Of a DNA stretch of 64,000 bases, positions 52,125 to 63,959 are shown one piece after another (position 1 is the first letter of the stretch; each line of letters starts with the position of its first letter). The position numbers were made by a program, and so were the translations under genes. Under the pieces are notes generated by a model, which saw only the letters and a program-made list of their open reading frames with translations, was not told the DNA's origin and made no database searches. The DNA lies in assembly GCA_947500845.1 (NCBI GenBank), contig CANMTP010000018.1:23010-87009 (forward strand). Direction: 5' to 3'. Source of the stretch: an uncultured Aquimarina sp. Its GTDB lineage: Bacteria; Bacteroidota; Bacteroidia; Flavobacteriales; Flavobacteriaceae.

Positions 52125-53051
52125 TTACAATTCTAGCAATCCATTAGTTTTCTTTACACCCTCTGCACTTTCAGCTAATTTAGCCTTTTCTTCATCGCTA
52201 AGTGTTATCTCAACAATTTTTTCAATACCATTTCTACCCAAAACTACAGGGGTACCAATACAAAGATCATTTAATCCATATTCCCCTTCTAGTAATGTAG
52301 AACAGGGGAAAATTTTCTTTTGATCACAAGCAATTGCCTGCACTAAGCCAGACACAGCAGCTCCCGGTGCATACCAGGCTGAAGTTCCCAATAATTTTGT
52401 GAGTGTCGCGCCACCTACTTTAGTATCGGCAGCCACTTGCTCTAATCTATCTTCAGAAATAAATTCTGAAACTGGCACGCTGTTTCTGGTTGCCAATCTA
52501 GTTAAAGGCACCATTCCCTTATCACTATGACCGCCAATTACCATTCCGTCGACATCTGAAATCGGTGCTCCCAATGCCTCTGCCAATCTATATTTAAAAC
52601 GTGCGCTATCCAAAGCTCCCCCCATACCGATAATTCTATTTTTAGGAAGATTTGTTGTTTTGTGTACCAAATACGTCATTGTATCCATAGGATTACTAAC
52701 TACAATAATTATAGCATTTGGTGAGTGCTCGATCAGATTGGAAGATACTGTTTTCACGATTCCAGCATTAATCCCGATTAGTTCTTCTCGGGTCATTCCT
52801 GGTTTACGGGGAATCCCAGAAGTAATTACAGCAATATCGCTACCTGCAGTTTTAGAATAATCTCCTGTAGTTCCAGTAATTTTAGTGTCAAATCCATTTA
52901 AAGAAGCTGTTTGCATAAGATCCATGGCCTTACCTTCTGCATATCCTTCTTTGATGTCTAACAATACTACTTCTGAAGCAAAATCCTTGATGGCGATATA
53001 TTCAGCACAACTTGCACCTACTGCACCAGCTCCTACTACTGTAATTTTCAT
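52125..53051 (-). CDS. mdh: Malate dehydrogenase
   Basis: A 308-residue NAD-dependent enzyme that interconverts malate and oxaloacetate in the TCA cycle. The Rossmann motif VGAGAVGASCA is at residues 5-15; the substrate arginines lie in GIPRKPGMTREEL; the catalytic Asp is in VVSNPMDTMTY-type context and the His in VIGGHSDKGMVPL. The LDH-like MDH type is usual in this group. A terminator separates it from the SecD-like gene. Confidence 0.96.
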   Translation of the reverse strand: MKITVVGAGAVGASCAEYIAIKDFASEVVLLDIKEGYAEGKAMDLMQTASLNGFDTKITGTTGDYSKTAGSDIAVITSGIPRKPGMTREELIGINAGIVKTVSSNLIEHSPNAIIIVVSNPMDTMTYLVHKTTNLPKNRIIGMGGALDSARFKYRLAEALGAPISDVDGMVIGGHSDKGMVPLTRLATRNSVPVSEFISEDRLEQVAADTKVGGATLTKLLGTSAWYAPGAAVSGLVQAIACDQKKIFPCSTLLEGEYGLNDLCIGTPVVLGRNGIEKIVEITLSDEEKAKLAESAEGVKKTNGLLEL

Positions 53052-53137
53052 TGTATATTTTTTTGATTGTAATTAAACTTATTTGAGTTGCGAAAATACG
53101 AATTCTTAAATGAATTTATCAGCCAATAAAAAGTTAA

Positions 53138-54139
53138 TTACCACCCAAAAGCAAGTCCTAAAGAGAGATTCCCAAAATTCTGTAAGGTGTAATCTATATT
53201 TGCTTTAAAAATACCAAATTGTGCTCTCGCACCAATGGTTGCTTTGACACCATTGGTCTTTGTTCTAACACTAATTGGATCAGTCACCACTTCGGAAGCA
53301 AATGGGCCGTTCTGAATTTGATAAGTCCCTAGTAGATCCGCATCATTGGATCCAAAATAATACCCAAGCCCTCCGTAAAAATTATACACCGGAAATTTAG
53401 TTGAAACAATGCTGGTAAGTAACCATGAATTTGAATTTAAACGTACCTCCTGATCTGCTCCCGAAACTCCTGTTGTAGCATTAAGATCATAAAATCCTTT
53501 AACATTAGTATATCCCAGCAAGGCAGAAATTCTCATAGGCAATCTTTTTAACGGAAAAATCCAATCCGTAAATTCATGTTGAAAAGCAACTCCGTATAAT
53601 TGTATTTCGGCATCGCCAACAGCTTTAATTTTTGGTAAAAATCGAAGTTTTATCTCTGTGCTTTTTATTAGCCCCATGGATCCCTGAATAAATCCGCCAG
53701 GTAAAGATCCTATATCAGAATCACCAATCCCATCGGGTAATATAACTTCTAACTCTGAAGCTTGTCCTTCATTAATAATCACCGACAAATTTTCGGGATT
53801 GGAACCCAATGAGCTTCCCACAAACTGACTAAAGGTACCATCTCTGAAAGAGAGATTGGTATACTCTGCAGTTCTTAAAAGAAAGGATTGTTTATCATCC
53901 CTTACAAAAGAAAGGTTACCTACAATACCCACTTCAAAATGCCAGAGTTTCTTTGTTTTTGCAGTAGTATACCAGCCGTTAGACATATTATTTATTAAAG
54001 CCTCTCCAGCTGGCTCAAAATAGTCTTGACTAAATCTTTGGGCGTTTTCTACTCCTAACTCAAGGATTTGATCGATATCGGTTTGGGAAGTGATTACCTG
54101 ACTTAAAAAAAAAGCAATCAGTATTGTAATTTTTTTCAT
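53138..54139 (-). CDS. DUF6588 family outer-membrane-like protein
   Basis: A 333-residue exported protein (signal MKKITILIAFFLSQVITSQ) with many predicted beta strands and an aromatic C-terminal end (LSLGLAFGW), suggesting an outer-membrane barrel. It is similar to DUF6588 proteins of Flavobacteriaceae. Function unknown. It stands alone between two non-coding gaps. Confidence 0.75.
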   Translation of the reverse strand: MKKITILIAFFLSQVITSQTDIDQILELGVENAQRFSQDYFEPAGEALINNMSNGWYTTAKTKKLWHFEVGIVGNLSFVRDDKQSFLLRTAEYTNLSFRDGTFSQFVGSSLGSNPENLSVIINEGQASELEVILPDGIGDSDIGSLPGGFIQGSMGLIKSTEIKLRFLPKIKAVGDAEIQLYGVAFQHEFTDWIFPLKRLPMRISALLGYTNVKGFYDLNATTGVSGADQEVRLNSNSWLLTSIVSTKFPVYNFYGGLGYYFGSNDADLLGTYQIQNGPFASEVVTDPISVRTKTNGVKATIGARAQFGIFKANIDYTLQNFGNLSLGLAFGW

Positions 54140-54304
54140 GAATTTGGATTTATGGGCAACGCAATATAAAAAAAAACACCCAAATCATTGTAAAAGCAAA
54201 ATTTCAAAAGCATTTGTTAATGTTGCACATTATTAAATGACTAACGCTACAAATCTCAGAAAATTTTCTTAAACATTCATTTTTGAATTATTGTTTCAAC
54301 AAAA

Positions 54305-54332
54305 AAGGATGCTTCTATAAAGAAACATCCTT
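54305..54332 (-). terminator. Terminator of the beta-propeller gene
   Basis: On the minus strand AAGGATGTTTC pairs with AAGCATCCTT and is followed by TTTT, 22 bp after the stop codon. Confidence 0.8.
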
Positions 54333-54354
54333 ATATAAAACTGTTTATTTAAGA

Positions 54355-56256
54355 TTATTCGTAATCAAAAATATTAAGATTCTGTCCTTTGCTATAAAAA
54401 ACTCTTTTTTCTACCTGGTCTACGTGATAATTAGGCTTATTATCTTCAAAAGTAAATTTATCTTTTTCTTCACCTGCATCCTTGGTCACCTGAACCAAGT
54501 ATTTTGTTTCTGCATCGTCTTTGGTAAAGAAGAAAGAATAATCCCTTGTATTGGCAGAACCATCATAACGATTTGGGTTATACAGCGCTTCTGAAGCCAT
54601 TTGCCCGTAGGCTCCTGCCTGGTATTGTACTGCTCCTTTATCTGCTTGCTTGAAACCTCCTGTTCCCGGAGGTCTTACTCCTGTAAATGTTTCTGCAGCT
54701 CCAGATGTTGCTCCCATCCCCATATTATATACTCCTGCAGTTTGATATGCTGCACCTGCAACACTACCAACTACAGATAATGCGTTAAGTAATTTACGCC
54801 CTGTTTCTCCTGGTTGAGGGTAATACTTTGTTTTTTTAACCGTACCATCTTTTGCTACAATGGCAAACTCCCAAGGACTGCTTAAGAAATAATTATCTCC
54901 TCGTACTTCTAGTCTATTGAAATCCTTATGCTTTTTAAGCTCAAGTTTTTGGCTATTATCTTCACCCCATCCTTTATCTGGGTTTAATAAGTACAATCTC
55001 TTACCATCTAATACAATCAAATTCTTTTCTTGCTCGTCATAAGCGATTCTAGTTTCTTCATCAACACTAAATTTCCATACTGCCTTCTTTAGACCATCTT
55101 CATAGTATGCTATCCTGTATGGTGTAGCAATGATACTTCCTTTACTATATCTAAATTCATCATAGGTGTCATCTTCCCCTACTTCGGCTAAGAAATCGTT
55201 TCCGTTGAATTGTGGCTTTTTCCAGATTTTTTTTCCAGTGTCGTCTAATAAGATTTTTCTAGCACCGTAGTATACCATATACCCTTCATCAACTTTCTCT
55301 ACTTCGTTAATCCTTCTTTTCTCAAAATCTTTCTTCCAAATTTTTTCACCTGTAGCATAATCATACACGCTACCTGCTTTTTCATGCTTGATAAATAGCT
55401 TTCCATCTACTTCTTGCTCGAACATAAAACCTTCATCTAACTTAATGGGCTTTTTCCATGCTTTGCTTCCGTCTGCAGAGTTAAAAGCATAAATTTTATC
55501 TCCTAATGCTGCCAATTTATTCAAATTCATTGTCATTGCAGCACCCATCATTGATCCAAGACCCCCTCCTGCAGCTTCTACAGCATACACTATATCTTTG
55601 GAAGGATTAAGGAATAATTTACCTATTTTCTCTTCTTCGTTAAGGATCACCGTTCCATTATCACTATTAAGGATAAATAAGTTAGACCCCAAGCTAAATG
55701 CGATATTATTATTCTTATCTACAACAAGATTATCAAGGTCACCTTTCTTTTTAAGTGTTAATTCGGTATTCCATTTAGTTTCATTTGACTTTAAAGAAAC
55801 GAGAAAGGCCTTATTCTTTGTTTTATCTTCTGTGGTACACTGAAAAATAAATGACTCTAACTCAGGAATTATCTGAAAAGACTTGATTTTCTTATACCCT
55901 TCTTTTTCTTTATCCAATAATACTTTACCGTCGCGTGTATCAATTAATAGGTTAGCAACAATAATGTAAGGTGAAAACGGAACCATTCTGTAATTATCCT
56001 GATCTGCTTGAATTGCACCACCTAACAGAGAAATACGGTCTCCCGCTACCTCCCATATTTTTGTTCCTTTCTCTGCATCGATTCCAGCAACGGTTTTATC
56101 TGTTAGTACAATTGGAACTGCAGAGAATTCGTGAAAAAATAATTGCTCGATTTTCCCATCGAAGCTTATTTGCTTATCAGCACTTCGCTGGGCAAAAATG
56201 GTATTACAGCTCACCAAAAGAACCAGTAATGAAAGTTTAGATAGATTTAGTTTCAT
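54355..56256 (-). CDS. PQQ-like beta-propeller protein
   Basis: A 633-residue exported protein (signal MKLNLSKLSLLVLLVSCNTIFAQ). Repeats around GxKIWxK (DAEKGTKIWEVAG, ADGSKAWKKPI, ATGEKIWKKDF, DTGKKIWKKPQF) are those of PQQ/BamB-type propellers. A Gly/Ala-rich segment (SVVGSVAGAAYQTAGVYNMGMGA, about 495-520) interrupts the last part. It could hold outer-membrane proteins together or bind a ligand; no PQQ enzyme residues were recognised. Confidence 0.8.
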   Translation of the reverse strand: MKLNLSKLSLLVLLVSCNTIFAQRSADKQISFDGKIEQLFFHEFSAVPIVLTDKTVAGIDAEKGTKIWEVAGDRISLLGGAIQADQDNYRMVPFSPYIIVANLLIDTRDGKVLLDKEKEGYKKIKSFQIIPELESFIFQCTTEDKTKNKAFLVSLKSNETKWNTELTLKKKGDLDNLVVDKNNNIAFSLGSNLFILNSDNGTVILNEEEKIGKLFLNPSKDIVYAVEAAGGGLGSMMGAAMTMNLNKLAALGDKIYAFNSADGSKAWKKPIKLDEGFMFEQEVDGKLFIKHEKAGSVYDYATGEKIWKKDFEKRRINEVEKVDEGYMVYYGARKILLDDTGKKIWKKPQFNGNDFLAEVGEDDTYDEFRYSKGSIIATPYRIAYYEDGLKKAVWKFSVDEETRIAYDEQEKNLIVLDGKRLYLLNPDKGWGEDNSQKLELKKHKDFNRLEVRGDNYFLSSPWEFAIVAKDGTVKKTKYYPQPGETGRKLLNALSVVGSVAGAAYQTAGVYNMGMGATSGAAETFTGVRPPGTGGFKQADKGAVQYQAGAYGQMASEALYNPNRYDGSANTRDYSFFFTKDDAETKYLVQVTKDAGEEKDKFTFEDNKPNYHVDQVEKRVFYSKGQNLNIFDYE

Positions 56257-56439
56257 TTTACGAAATTTAATTATTTAGGAATTTAAATTCAGAACTTGAC
56301 AGAAAAGAAAACCAAACACACCCACAACATTTTTTAGTGTAAGGTGAGCTATAAAAATACAAAGAGTACTTATTCATTTAGATTCACGTTTCTAATCTTC
56401 TTAACATTACATTAAGAATTTGCAAATTTATACAAAAAA

Positions 56440-56470
56440 AAGAATCTACCATAAATTATAGTAGATTCTT
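56440..56470 (-). terminator. gyrB terminator
   Basis: On the minus strand AAGAATCTAC pairs with GTAGATTCTT, followed by a long T-run, about 40 bp after the stop codon. Confidence 0.85.
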
Positions 56471-56509
56471 GATAAAATCGTAAAGCTGTTTCATATTACA
56501 AATGAAACC

Positions 56510-58873
<2,364 letters not shown>

Positions 58874-60019
58874 ATGAAAACACAAAATCTAATTAATTTA
58901 GTAAAAGCTACAACATTAAGTTTAGGGATTTTCTTTACCTCTTGTTCTAACGAAAGTGTAGATGACATTCCAGAACAAACCGGTGAAAACACAGAACTTG
59001 TAAACAAATACTTTAGAGGTGATTTGATACAAGTAGAAGATTTAGGAAATGGAACACTCAAATGGGGAGACATTCTATTTGATGAAGCTCAATTATCAGA
59101 TGAAAAGATCCTGTTTGATGCATTGGCTGAGCCAAACCAGGGTATAGATGCAAAATTGGGACTTGCTTCCAGAGTAAGAAAATGGAGCAACAACACCATT
59201 GTATATGTTTTGGACAATAGTTTATCCAGCAGACAACGCGAGGTTACTTTTGATGCAATGGATGAATGGATTAACAAAACCAATATACGTTTTAAAGAAA
59301 GAACCAACGAAAGTTCTTATGTAACTATTCGTAATAGCGGCCGTAATTGTAATTGTGCATCTGCTAGCTTAGGAGTACAGGGTTCTAGAGGTACAATTAA
59401 CATGGGGGTGAGAACTGGCATTGGAGTAATGACTCACGAAATAGGACATACTCTAGGCTATTTACACGAACAAAACAGAAGTGACCGAGATCAATTTGTC
59501 AATATTTTCCCAGAAAACATTCAAGATGGTGCTATTAGCCAATTTAGAGTAGATAACAACTCAGTGAATCCAGGAAGATTTGATGTAGAATCTATCATGA
59601 TTTACAGTAGTTTTACGTTTAGCAAAAATGGTCAGCCTGTAATGCTAGAAAAAGATGGCAGTCGTATTCCTTTTAGAAGTAGATTGTCTGCTGGTGATAT
59701 TGCCGGGACTAACCAACTGTATCCAAGCGATACTGGTGGTGGTGATACCTGCGAAGGTGTAGATGAGTGGGTTTCCGGACAGCAATATAATGTTGGCGAT
59801 AGAGTTACCTATCAAGGATTCTTATATGAAAGAGATTTTTCTGGGTGGAATCGTATTCTTGAATGTGACACCCCGGTAATTGAAGATATTTGTGAAGGAA
59901 TTTCAGAATGGCGTAGAAATGGAAGTTATTCTGTTGGAGATCAAGTTACTTATCAAGGGTTCCTTTATGAATTACAAAGTAACAGAAGATGGTCTAACCT
60001 TGGACGGTGTGGGAACTAA
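58874..60019 (+). CDS. Astacin-family metalloprotease lipoprotein with two chitin-binding-type modules
   Basis: A 381-residue protein. I start it at MKTQNLINLVKATTLSLGIFFTSC, a clean lipoprotein signal; the longer frame begins with TTG. The M12A domain (about 95-275) has the zinc motif HEIGHTLGYLHEQNRSDRD and the Met-turn IMIYSSF. Two CBM5/12-like modules follow (CEGVDEWVSGQQYNVGDRVTYQGFLYE and CEGISEWRRNGSYSVGDQVTYQGFLYEL), which bind chitin or similar glycans. It probably digests protein on carbohydrate-rich surfaces. It is a paralog of the next gene. Confidence 0.9.
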   Translation: MKTQNLINLVKATTLSLGIFFTSCSNESVDDIPEQTGENTELVNKYFRGDLIQVEDLGNGTLKWGDILFDEAQLSDEKILFDALAEPNQGIDAKLGLASRVRKWSNNTIVYVLDNSLSSRQREVTFDAMDEWINKTNIRFKERTNESSYVTIRNSGRNCNCASASLGVQGSRGTINMGVRTGIGVMTHEIGHTLGYLHEQNRSDRDQFVNIFPENIQDGAISQFRVDNNSVNPGRFDVESIMIYSSFTFSKNGQPVMLEKDGSRIPFRSRLSAGDIAGTNQLYPSDTGGGDTCEGVDEWVSGQQYNVGDRVTYQGFLYERDFSGWNRILECDTPVIEDICEGISEWRRNGSYSVGDQVTYQGFLYELQSNRRWSNLGRCGN

Positions 60020-60058
60020 AATGCCGTACTGAGCTAACAAAATATATTTAGAATACAA

Positions 60059-60086
60059 AAGCTGTCCCGGTTGGGACAGCTTTTTT
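60059..60086 (+). terminator. Terminator of the first astacin gene
   Basis: AAGCTGTCCC-GGTT-GGGACAGCTT is a perfect 10-bp stem followed by TTTT. Confidence 0.9.
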
Positions 60087-60235
60087 CGTCTTTTTAAAAT
60101 GATCATAATAAACTATTTATATATTTTTTGGTAGCGGGTAAAATACTTATATAAGCACAGATCCTAAGTCGAAAAAGAGCAAATGAAAAAATGAGGAAGA
60201 TTTTATGTATTACTGATGTCGTGTAATAATTTTTT

Positions 60236-60247
60236 AACGATATCGTT
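60236..60247. promoter_or_regulatory. Perfect 12-bp palindrome upstream of the second astacin
   Basis: AACGATATCGTT lies 37 bp before the start codon. Its half-site AACGAT resembles the arms of the amylase operator (AAACGAT). Binding protein unknown. Confidence 0.35.
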
Positions 60248-60283
60248 TTACAATCGTAACACATTTAAATCAATTCTTAAACC

Positions 60284-61303
60284 ATGATTATGAAAAAATT
60301 TAAAAAACTCAGTAAATTGAAAATACTGGCAATGGTAACCGTATTGTCGCTTTTTTCATGTGAAAAAGATACTACTGATGACATTACTACCAATGAAAAT
60401 TTAACTGGTGGTAAATTATTAGAAAAGTATTTCCAAGGGGATTTGGTAACTGTAGAAGATATTGGTAATGGGGAGTTTTTGTATAACTCGGATATCATTC
60501 TTTCTAAAGAAATGTTATCGGACGAGCCTCCATACTTTGATCCTGAAAGAGCCCCTTCTCTTGACTCAGATCAGAAATTGGCGCTATATGGCTCTGTAAG
60601 AAAATGGCCAAACAATACAGTCATTTATAAGCTAGGAAACTTAAACAGTAATTTACGCGCTAAACTAACCGAGGCCTTTAATAGATGGTCCAGTAAAACC
60701 AATATTAAGTTCAAAAAACATACTAATGAATCCTACTATGTAACAATTTACGAATCTACATCGGTGTGTTCGGGTTGTGGAAGTGCTTCATTTGGTGTAC
60801 GTGGTACCAGAGGAGTCATTCGTTTGGGATATAAAGCTTCTACAAGTCTTATCGCACATGAGATAGGACATACTCTTGGATTTGTTCACGAGCAAACAAG
60901 ATCCGATAGAGATAACTACGTTAAAATTCAATGGCAAAATATCCAAAGTGGTAAAGAGGGGAATTTTAGAAAAAGTGAAAGTGCAAAATTGCTAACAGAT
61001 CAATTTGATATCAAATCAATAATGATGTACCATGCATACGGATTTTCTAAAAACAGAAAACCAACAATTACTTTGCTAAATGGTGATGTTTACAGAGGAG
61101 CACAAAAAACAATCTCTCCACTTGATATTGCTGGAACGAATAAGGCATATCCCGATGAAACAAATGTTGATATTTGCGACGGTGTAAATCCTTGGGAAAG
61201 TGGACAATCTTATCAAGCAGGAGATAAGGTGACCTATAGAGGGTCTCTTTATGAACTGCAGGGTAACTTAAGGTGGAGTAATCTTGGGCAATGCGGAAAC
61301 TAA
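60284..61303 (+). CDS. Astacin-family metalloprotease lipoprotein with one chitin-binding-type module
   Basis: A 339-residue protein with lipoprotein signal (ILAMVTVLSLFSC). Its M12A domain has HEIGHTLGFVHEQTRSDRD and the Met-turn IMMYHAY, and CSGCGSASFGV precedes it as CNCASASLGV does in the first astacin. One CBM5/12-like module ends the protein (CDGVNPWESGQSYQAGDKVTYRGSLYEL). The shared prodomain-like stretch (KYFQGDLVTVEDIGNG) supports a tandem duplication with loss or gain of one module. Own terminator at 61332-61364. Confidence 0.9.
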   Translation: MIMKKFKKLSKLKILAMVTVLSLFSCEKDTTDDITTNENLTGGKLLEKYFQGDLVTVEDIGNGEFLYNSDIILSKEMLSDEPPYFDPERAPSLDSDQKLALYGSVRKWPNNTVIYKLGNLNSNLRAKLTEAFNRWSSKTNIKFKKHTNESYYVTIYESTSVCSGCGSASFGVRGTRGVIRLGYKASTSLIAHEIGHTLGFVHEQTRSDRDNYVKIQWQNIQSGKEGNFRKSESAKLLTDQFDIKSIMMYHAYGFSKNRKPTITLLNGDVYRGAQKTISPLDIAGTNKAYPDETNVDICDGVNPWESGQSYQAGDKVTYRGSLYELQGNLRWSNLGQCGN

Positions 61304-61331
61304 TGGTATATATTAGCTCATGATATGACAA

Positions 61332-61364
61332 AAAAAACCCTAAGAAAATTTCTTAGGGTTTTTT
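61332..61364. terminator. Terminator after the second astacin
   Basis: AAAAAACCCTAAGA pairs with TCTTAGGGTTTTTT. T-runs on both strands let it also act for asnB, whose stop codon is 75 bp away. Confidence 0.9.
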
Positions 61365-61438
61365 AATTTCAATTAAACTCAACTTTCAGCTAATAAAAAG
61401 TAAACTGATACTATTATATGTCATTTCGTTATATTAAT

Positions 61439-63103
61439 TCAATAAGCTTCTTCATGAACATTAGCTACTGCCCTACCACTTGGATCATTCATGTTTTTAA
61501 ATGCTTCATCCCATTCTAGGGCAATTTTTGTACTACAAGCCACCGAAGGCTCCTGAGGCACACTTAAAGCAGCCGCATCACTAGGAAAATGACTTTCGAA
61601 TATTGAACGATAATAGAACTCTTCTTTATTTTGAGGAGTTTGTAAAGGAAATCTAAAGCGGGCATTTTTCATCTGTTCATCAGAAATTTCTCTTTCCACT
61701 ACCTCTTTTAGGGTATCGATCCAGCTATAACCCACTCCATCAGAGAATTGTTCTTTTTGACGCCAAGCAACGCTCTTTGGAAGATATGATTCAAAAGCTT
61801 TACGAATTACCCATTTCTCCATTCTTTCGCCATTGATCATCTTGTCTTGAGGATTAATTCGCATTGCAACATCCATAAATTCTTTATCCAAAAATGGTAC
61901 CCGACCTTCAATTCCCCAAGCAGCCAAGGATTTATTAGCTCGTAAACAGTCATACATATGCAGCTTATCAAGCTTGCGGACAGTTTCTTCATGGAATTCC
62001 TGAGGGTTCGGTGCTTTATGGAAATATAGATATCCACCAAAAATTTCATCTGCTCCTTCTCCCGATAGAACCATCTTAACCCCCATCGATTTAATCACTC
62101 TAGCCATTAAGTACATTGGTGTCGAAGCCCTAATGGTAGTTATATCATAAGTCTCAAGATTGTAGATAACATCTTTTATAGCATCTAAGCCCTCTTGGAT
62201 TGTAAATTTAATTTCATGATGAACCGTTCCGATATGATCTGCAACTTTTTGAGCTGCCTCTAAGTCTGGAGACCCTTCTAACCCAACAGAAAACGAATGT
62301 AATTGTGGCCACCAAGCTTCTTTGGTATCACCAGATTCTACACGTTTTTCTGAATATTTTTTTGCGATAGCCGAAGTAACTGATGAGTCAAGACCTCCTG
62401 ATAACAAAACTCCGTAAGGAACATCAGACATTAGCTGTCTGTGAACCGCAGCCTCTAAAGCCTCTCTTACCTCATCAATACTAGTTTGATTTTCTTTTAC
62501 GGTTTTATACTCTGACCAATCTCTCACATACCATTTTTTAGCCTCATCATCTTTACTAGACAGATAATGGCCGGGAGGAAATAATTCAATCTTGGTACAA
62601 ACACCTTCTAGAGCTTTCAATTCAGAAGCCACATAAAATGTCCCATTTTGATCCCATCCCATATATAAAGGTATGATTCCCATATGATCTCTTGCGATTA
62701 AATATGTGTCATTTTCAGCATCATAAAGTGCAAAAGCAAAAATGCCGTTCAGCTCATCTAAAAATCCTGTTCCTTTTTCTCTATACAATGCCAAAATCAC
62801 TTCACAATCGGATGCTGTCTGGAAGTTATATTTCCCATCGAATTGTTTACGGATTTCACTATGATTATATATCTCACCATTTGCAGCCAAGACTAATTTT
62901 TTATCTTCACTAAAAAGAGGTTGTTTTCCCGATACCGGATCAACAATAGCCAATCTTTCATGAGCTAGTATAGCCTTATTATCTGAATAAATACCGCTCC
63001 AATCTGGACCTCTATGACGAATTTTTTTTGACATCTCTAATAATTGAGGCCTTAAAACCTCAGCATCTTGCTTCAAATCGAAAGCACACACAATCCCGCA
63101 CAT
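61439..63103 (-). CDS. asnB: Asparagine synthase, glutamine-hydrolysing
   Basis: A 554-residue enzyme that makes asparagine from aspartate, ATP and glutamine. The start MCGIVCAFDLKQD leaves the nucleophile Cys at position 2; the upstream frame is removed. The glutaminase domain (1-190) includes RHRGPDWSG and LAANGEIYNH; the synthetase domain shows the pyrophosphate loop VLLSGGLDSSVTSAIAKK and MVLSGEGADEIFGGY. Length matches AsnB of E. coli. It is divergent from the DUF2911 gene. Confidence 0.95.
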   Translation of the reverse strand: MCGIVCAFDLKQDAEVLRPQLLEMSKKIRHRGPDWSGIYSDNKAILAHERLAIVDPVSGKQPLFSEDKKLVLAANGEIYNHSEIRKQFDGKYNFQTASDCEVILALYREKGTGFLDELNGIFAFALYDAENDTYLIARDHMGIIPLYMGWDQNGTFYVASELKALEGVCTKIELFPPGHYLSSKDDEAKKWYVRDWSEYKTVKENQTSIDEVREALEAAVHRQLMSDVPYGVLLSGGLDSSVTSAIAKKYSEKRVESGDTKEAWWPQLHSFSVGLEGSPDLEAAQKVADHIGTVHHEIKFTIQEGLDAIKDVIYNLETYDITTIRASTPMYLMARVIKSMGVKMVLSGEGADEIFGGYLYFHKAPNPQEFHEETVRKLDKLHMYDCLRANKSLAAWGIEGRVPFLDKEFMDVAMRINPQDKMINGERMEKWVIRKAFESYLPKSVAWRQKEQFSDGVGYSWIDTLKEVVEREISDEQMKNARFRFPLQTPQNKEEFYYRSIFESHFPSDAAALSVPQEPSVACSTKIALEWDEAFKNMNDPSGRAVANVHEEAY

Positions 63104-63364
63104 ATCATTTCTTTTTCTATTAATTAAGTGTTCAAAGATTGGATTATGATTACAAAAGTAAAACAATAAAGCAATTATTAATTTCAATATGAAACAAAAA
63201 AACATCATAAATGGACAAAATCGTAATTTAAAACATATATTCTTCTTAAAAAACTATCGATTTGTTACCTAAAAGATTTAACAGAATTTATAGAGTGGAT
63301 TAACATTTAGCATGTAAGTTCAAATATATCTTTACGTCTGTTATAGAAATTAAAAATCACTATT

Positions 63365-63898
63365 ATGAAAAAATCACTCTTACTAATTGCCTTTATGTTA
63401 TTGGGAACGATAACTACTATGAATGCTCAAAAATTTGCCGGACTACAGAAAAGTCCAACAGATATTGCTTATGCCAAAGCTGATAGAAATGCTAAGCCTG
63501 CAATTAAAGTTGTTTATAGTCGTCCGCAAAAAAAGGGTCGTGAAATATTTGGTGGTCTGGAAAAGTACGGTAAAGTATGGAGAACCGGAGCCGATGAAGC
63601 CACAGAAATCAAATTCTTTCAAGACGTAAAAATGGGAGATAAAACGATCAAAGCAGGAACTTATTCATTGTTCACTATCCCAGGAGGGAAAGAATGGACC
63701 ATCATTATAAATTCTGATCTTGATAGCTGGGGAGCTTACTCATATGACAAAGCAAAGGATGTTGCCAGAATAAAAGTGCCAACAGCATCAGGAGAAGAGC
63801 TAGAAGTGTTCTCTATAGCGTTCAAAAAAGTCGATAAAGGATATCATATGGTTTTAGGATGGGATACCACTCGAGTAGAAGTGCCTTTCTACATGTAA
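63365..63898 (+). CDS. DUF2911 family secreted protein
   Basis: A 177-residue exported protein (signal MKKSLLLIAFMLLGTITTMNAQ). The DUF2911 markers are KVVYSRPQKKGREIFGGL, KVWRTGADEATEI, AGTYSLFTIPG and WDTTRVEVPF. Function unknown; widespread in Bacteroidota. A terminator follows. Confidence 0.87.
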   Translation: MKKSLLLIAFMLLGTITTMNAQKFAGLQKSPTDIAYAKADRNAKPAIKVVYSRPQKKGREIFGGLEKYGKVWRTGADEATEIKFFQDVKMGDKTIKAGTYSLFTIPGGKEWTIIINSDLDSWGAYSYDKAKDVARIKVPTASGEELEVFSIAFKKVDKGYHMVLGWDTTRVEVPFYM

Positions 63899-63927
63899 CA
63901 AAATACATCCATAAATCTTACAAAAAA

Positions 63928-63959
63928 AGAGGCTGTCTAAAAAGGCAGCTTCTTTTTTT
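63928..63959 (+). terminator. Terminator of the DUF2911 gene
   Basis: AGAGGCTGTC pairs with GGCAGCTTCT over 10 bp (two G:U pairs valid on the plus strand), followed by seven T. Confidence 0.85.

Noticed and set aside
61439..63208. Extended N terminus of asparagine synthase
   Set aside because: The catalytic Cys must follow the initiator Met; MCGIVCAF begins at 63103.
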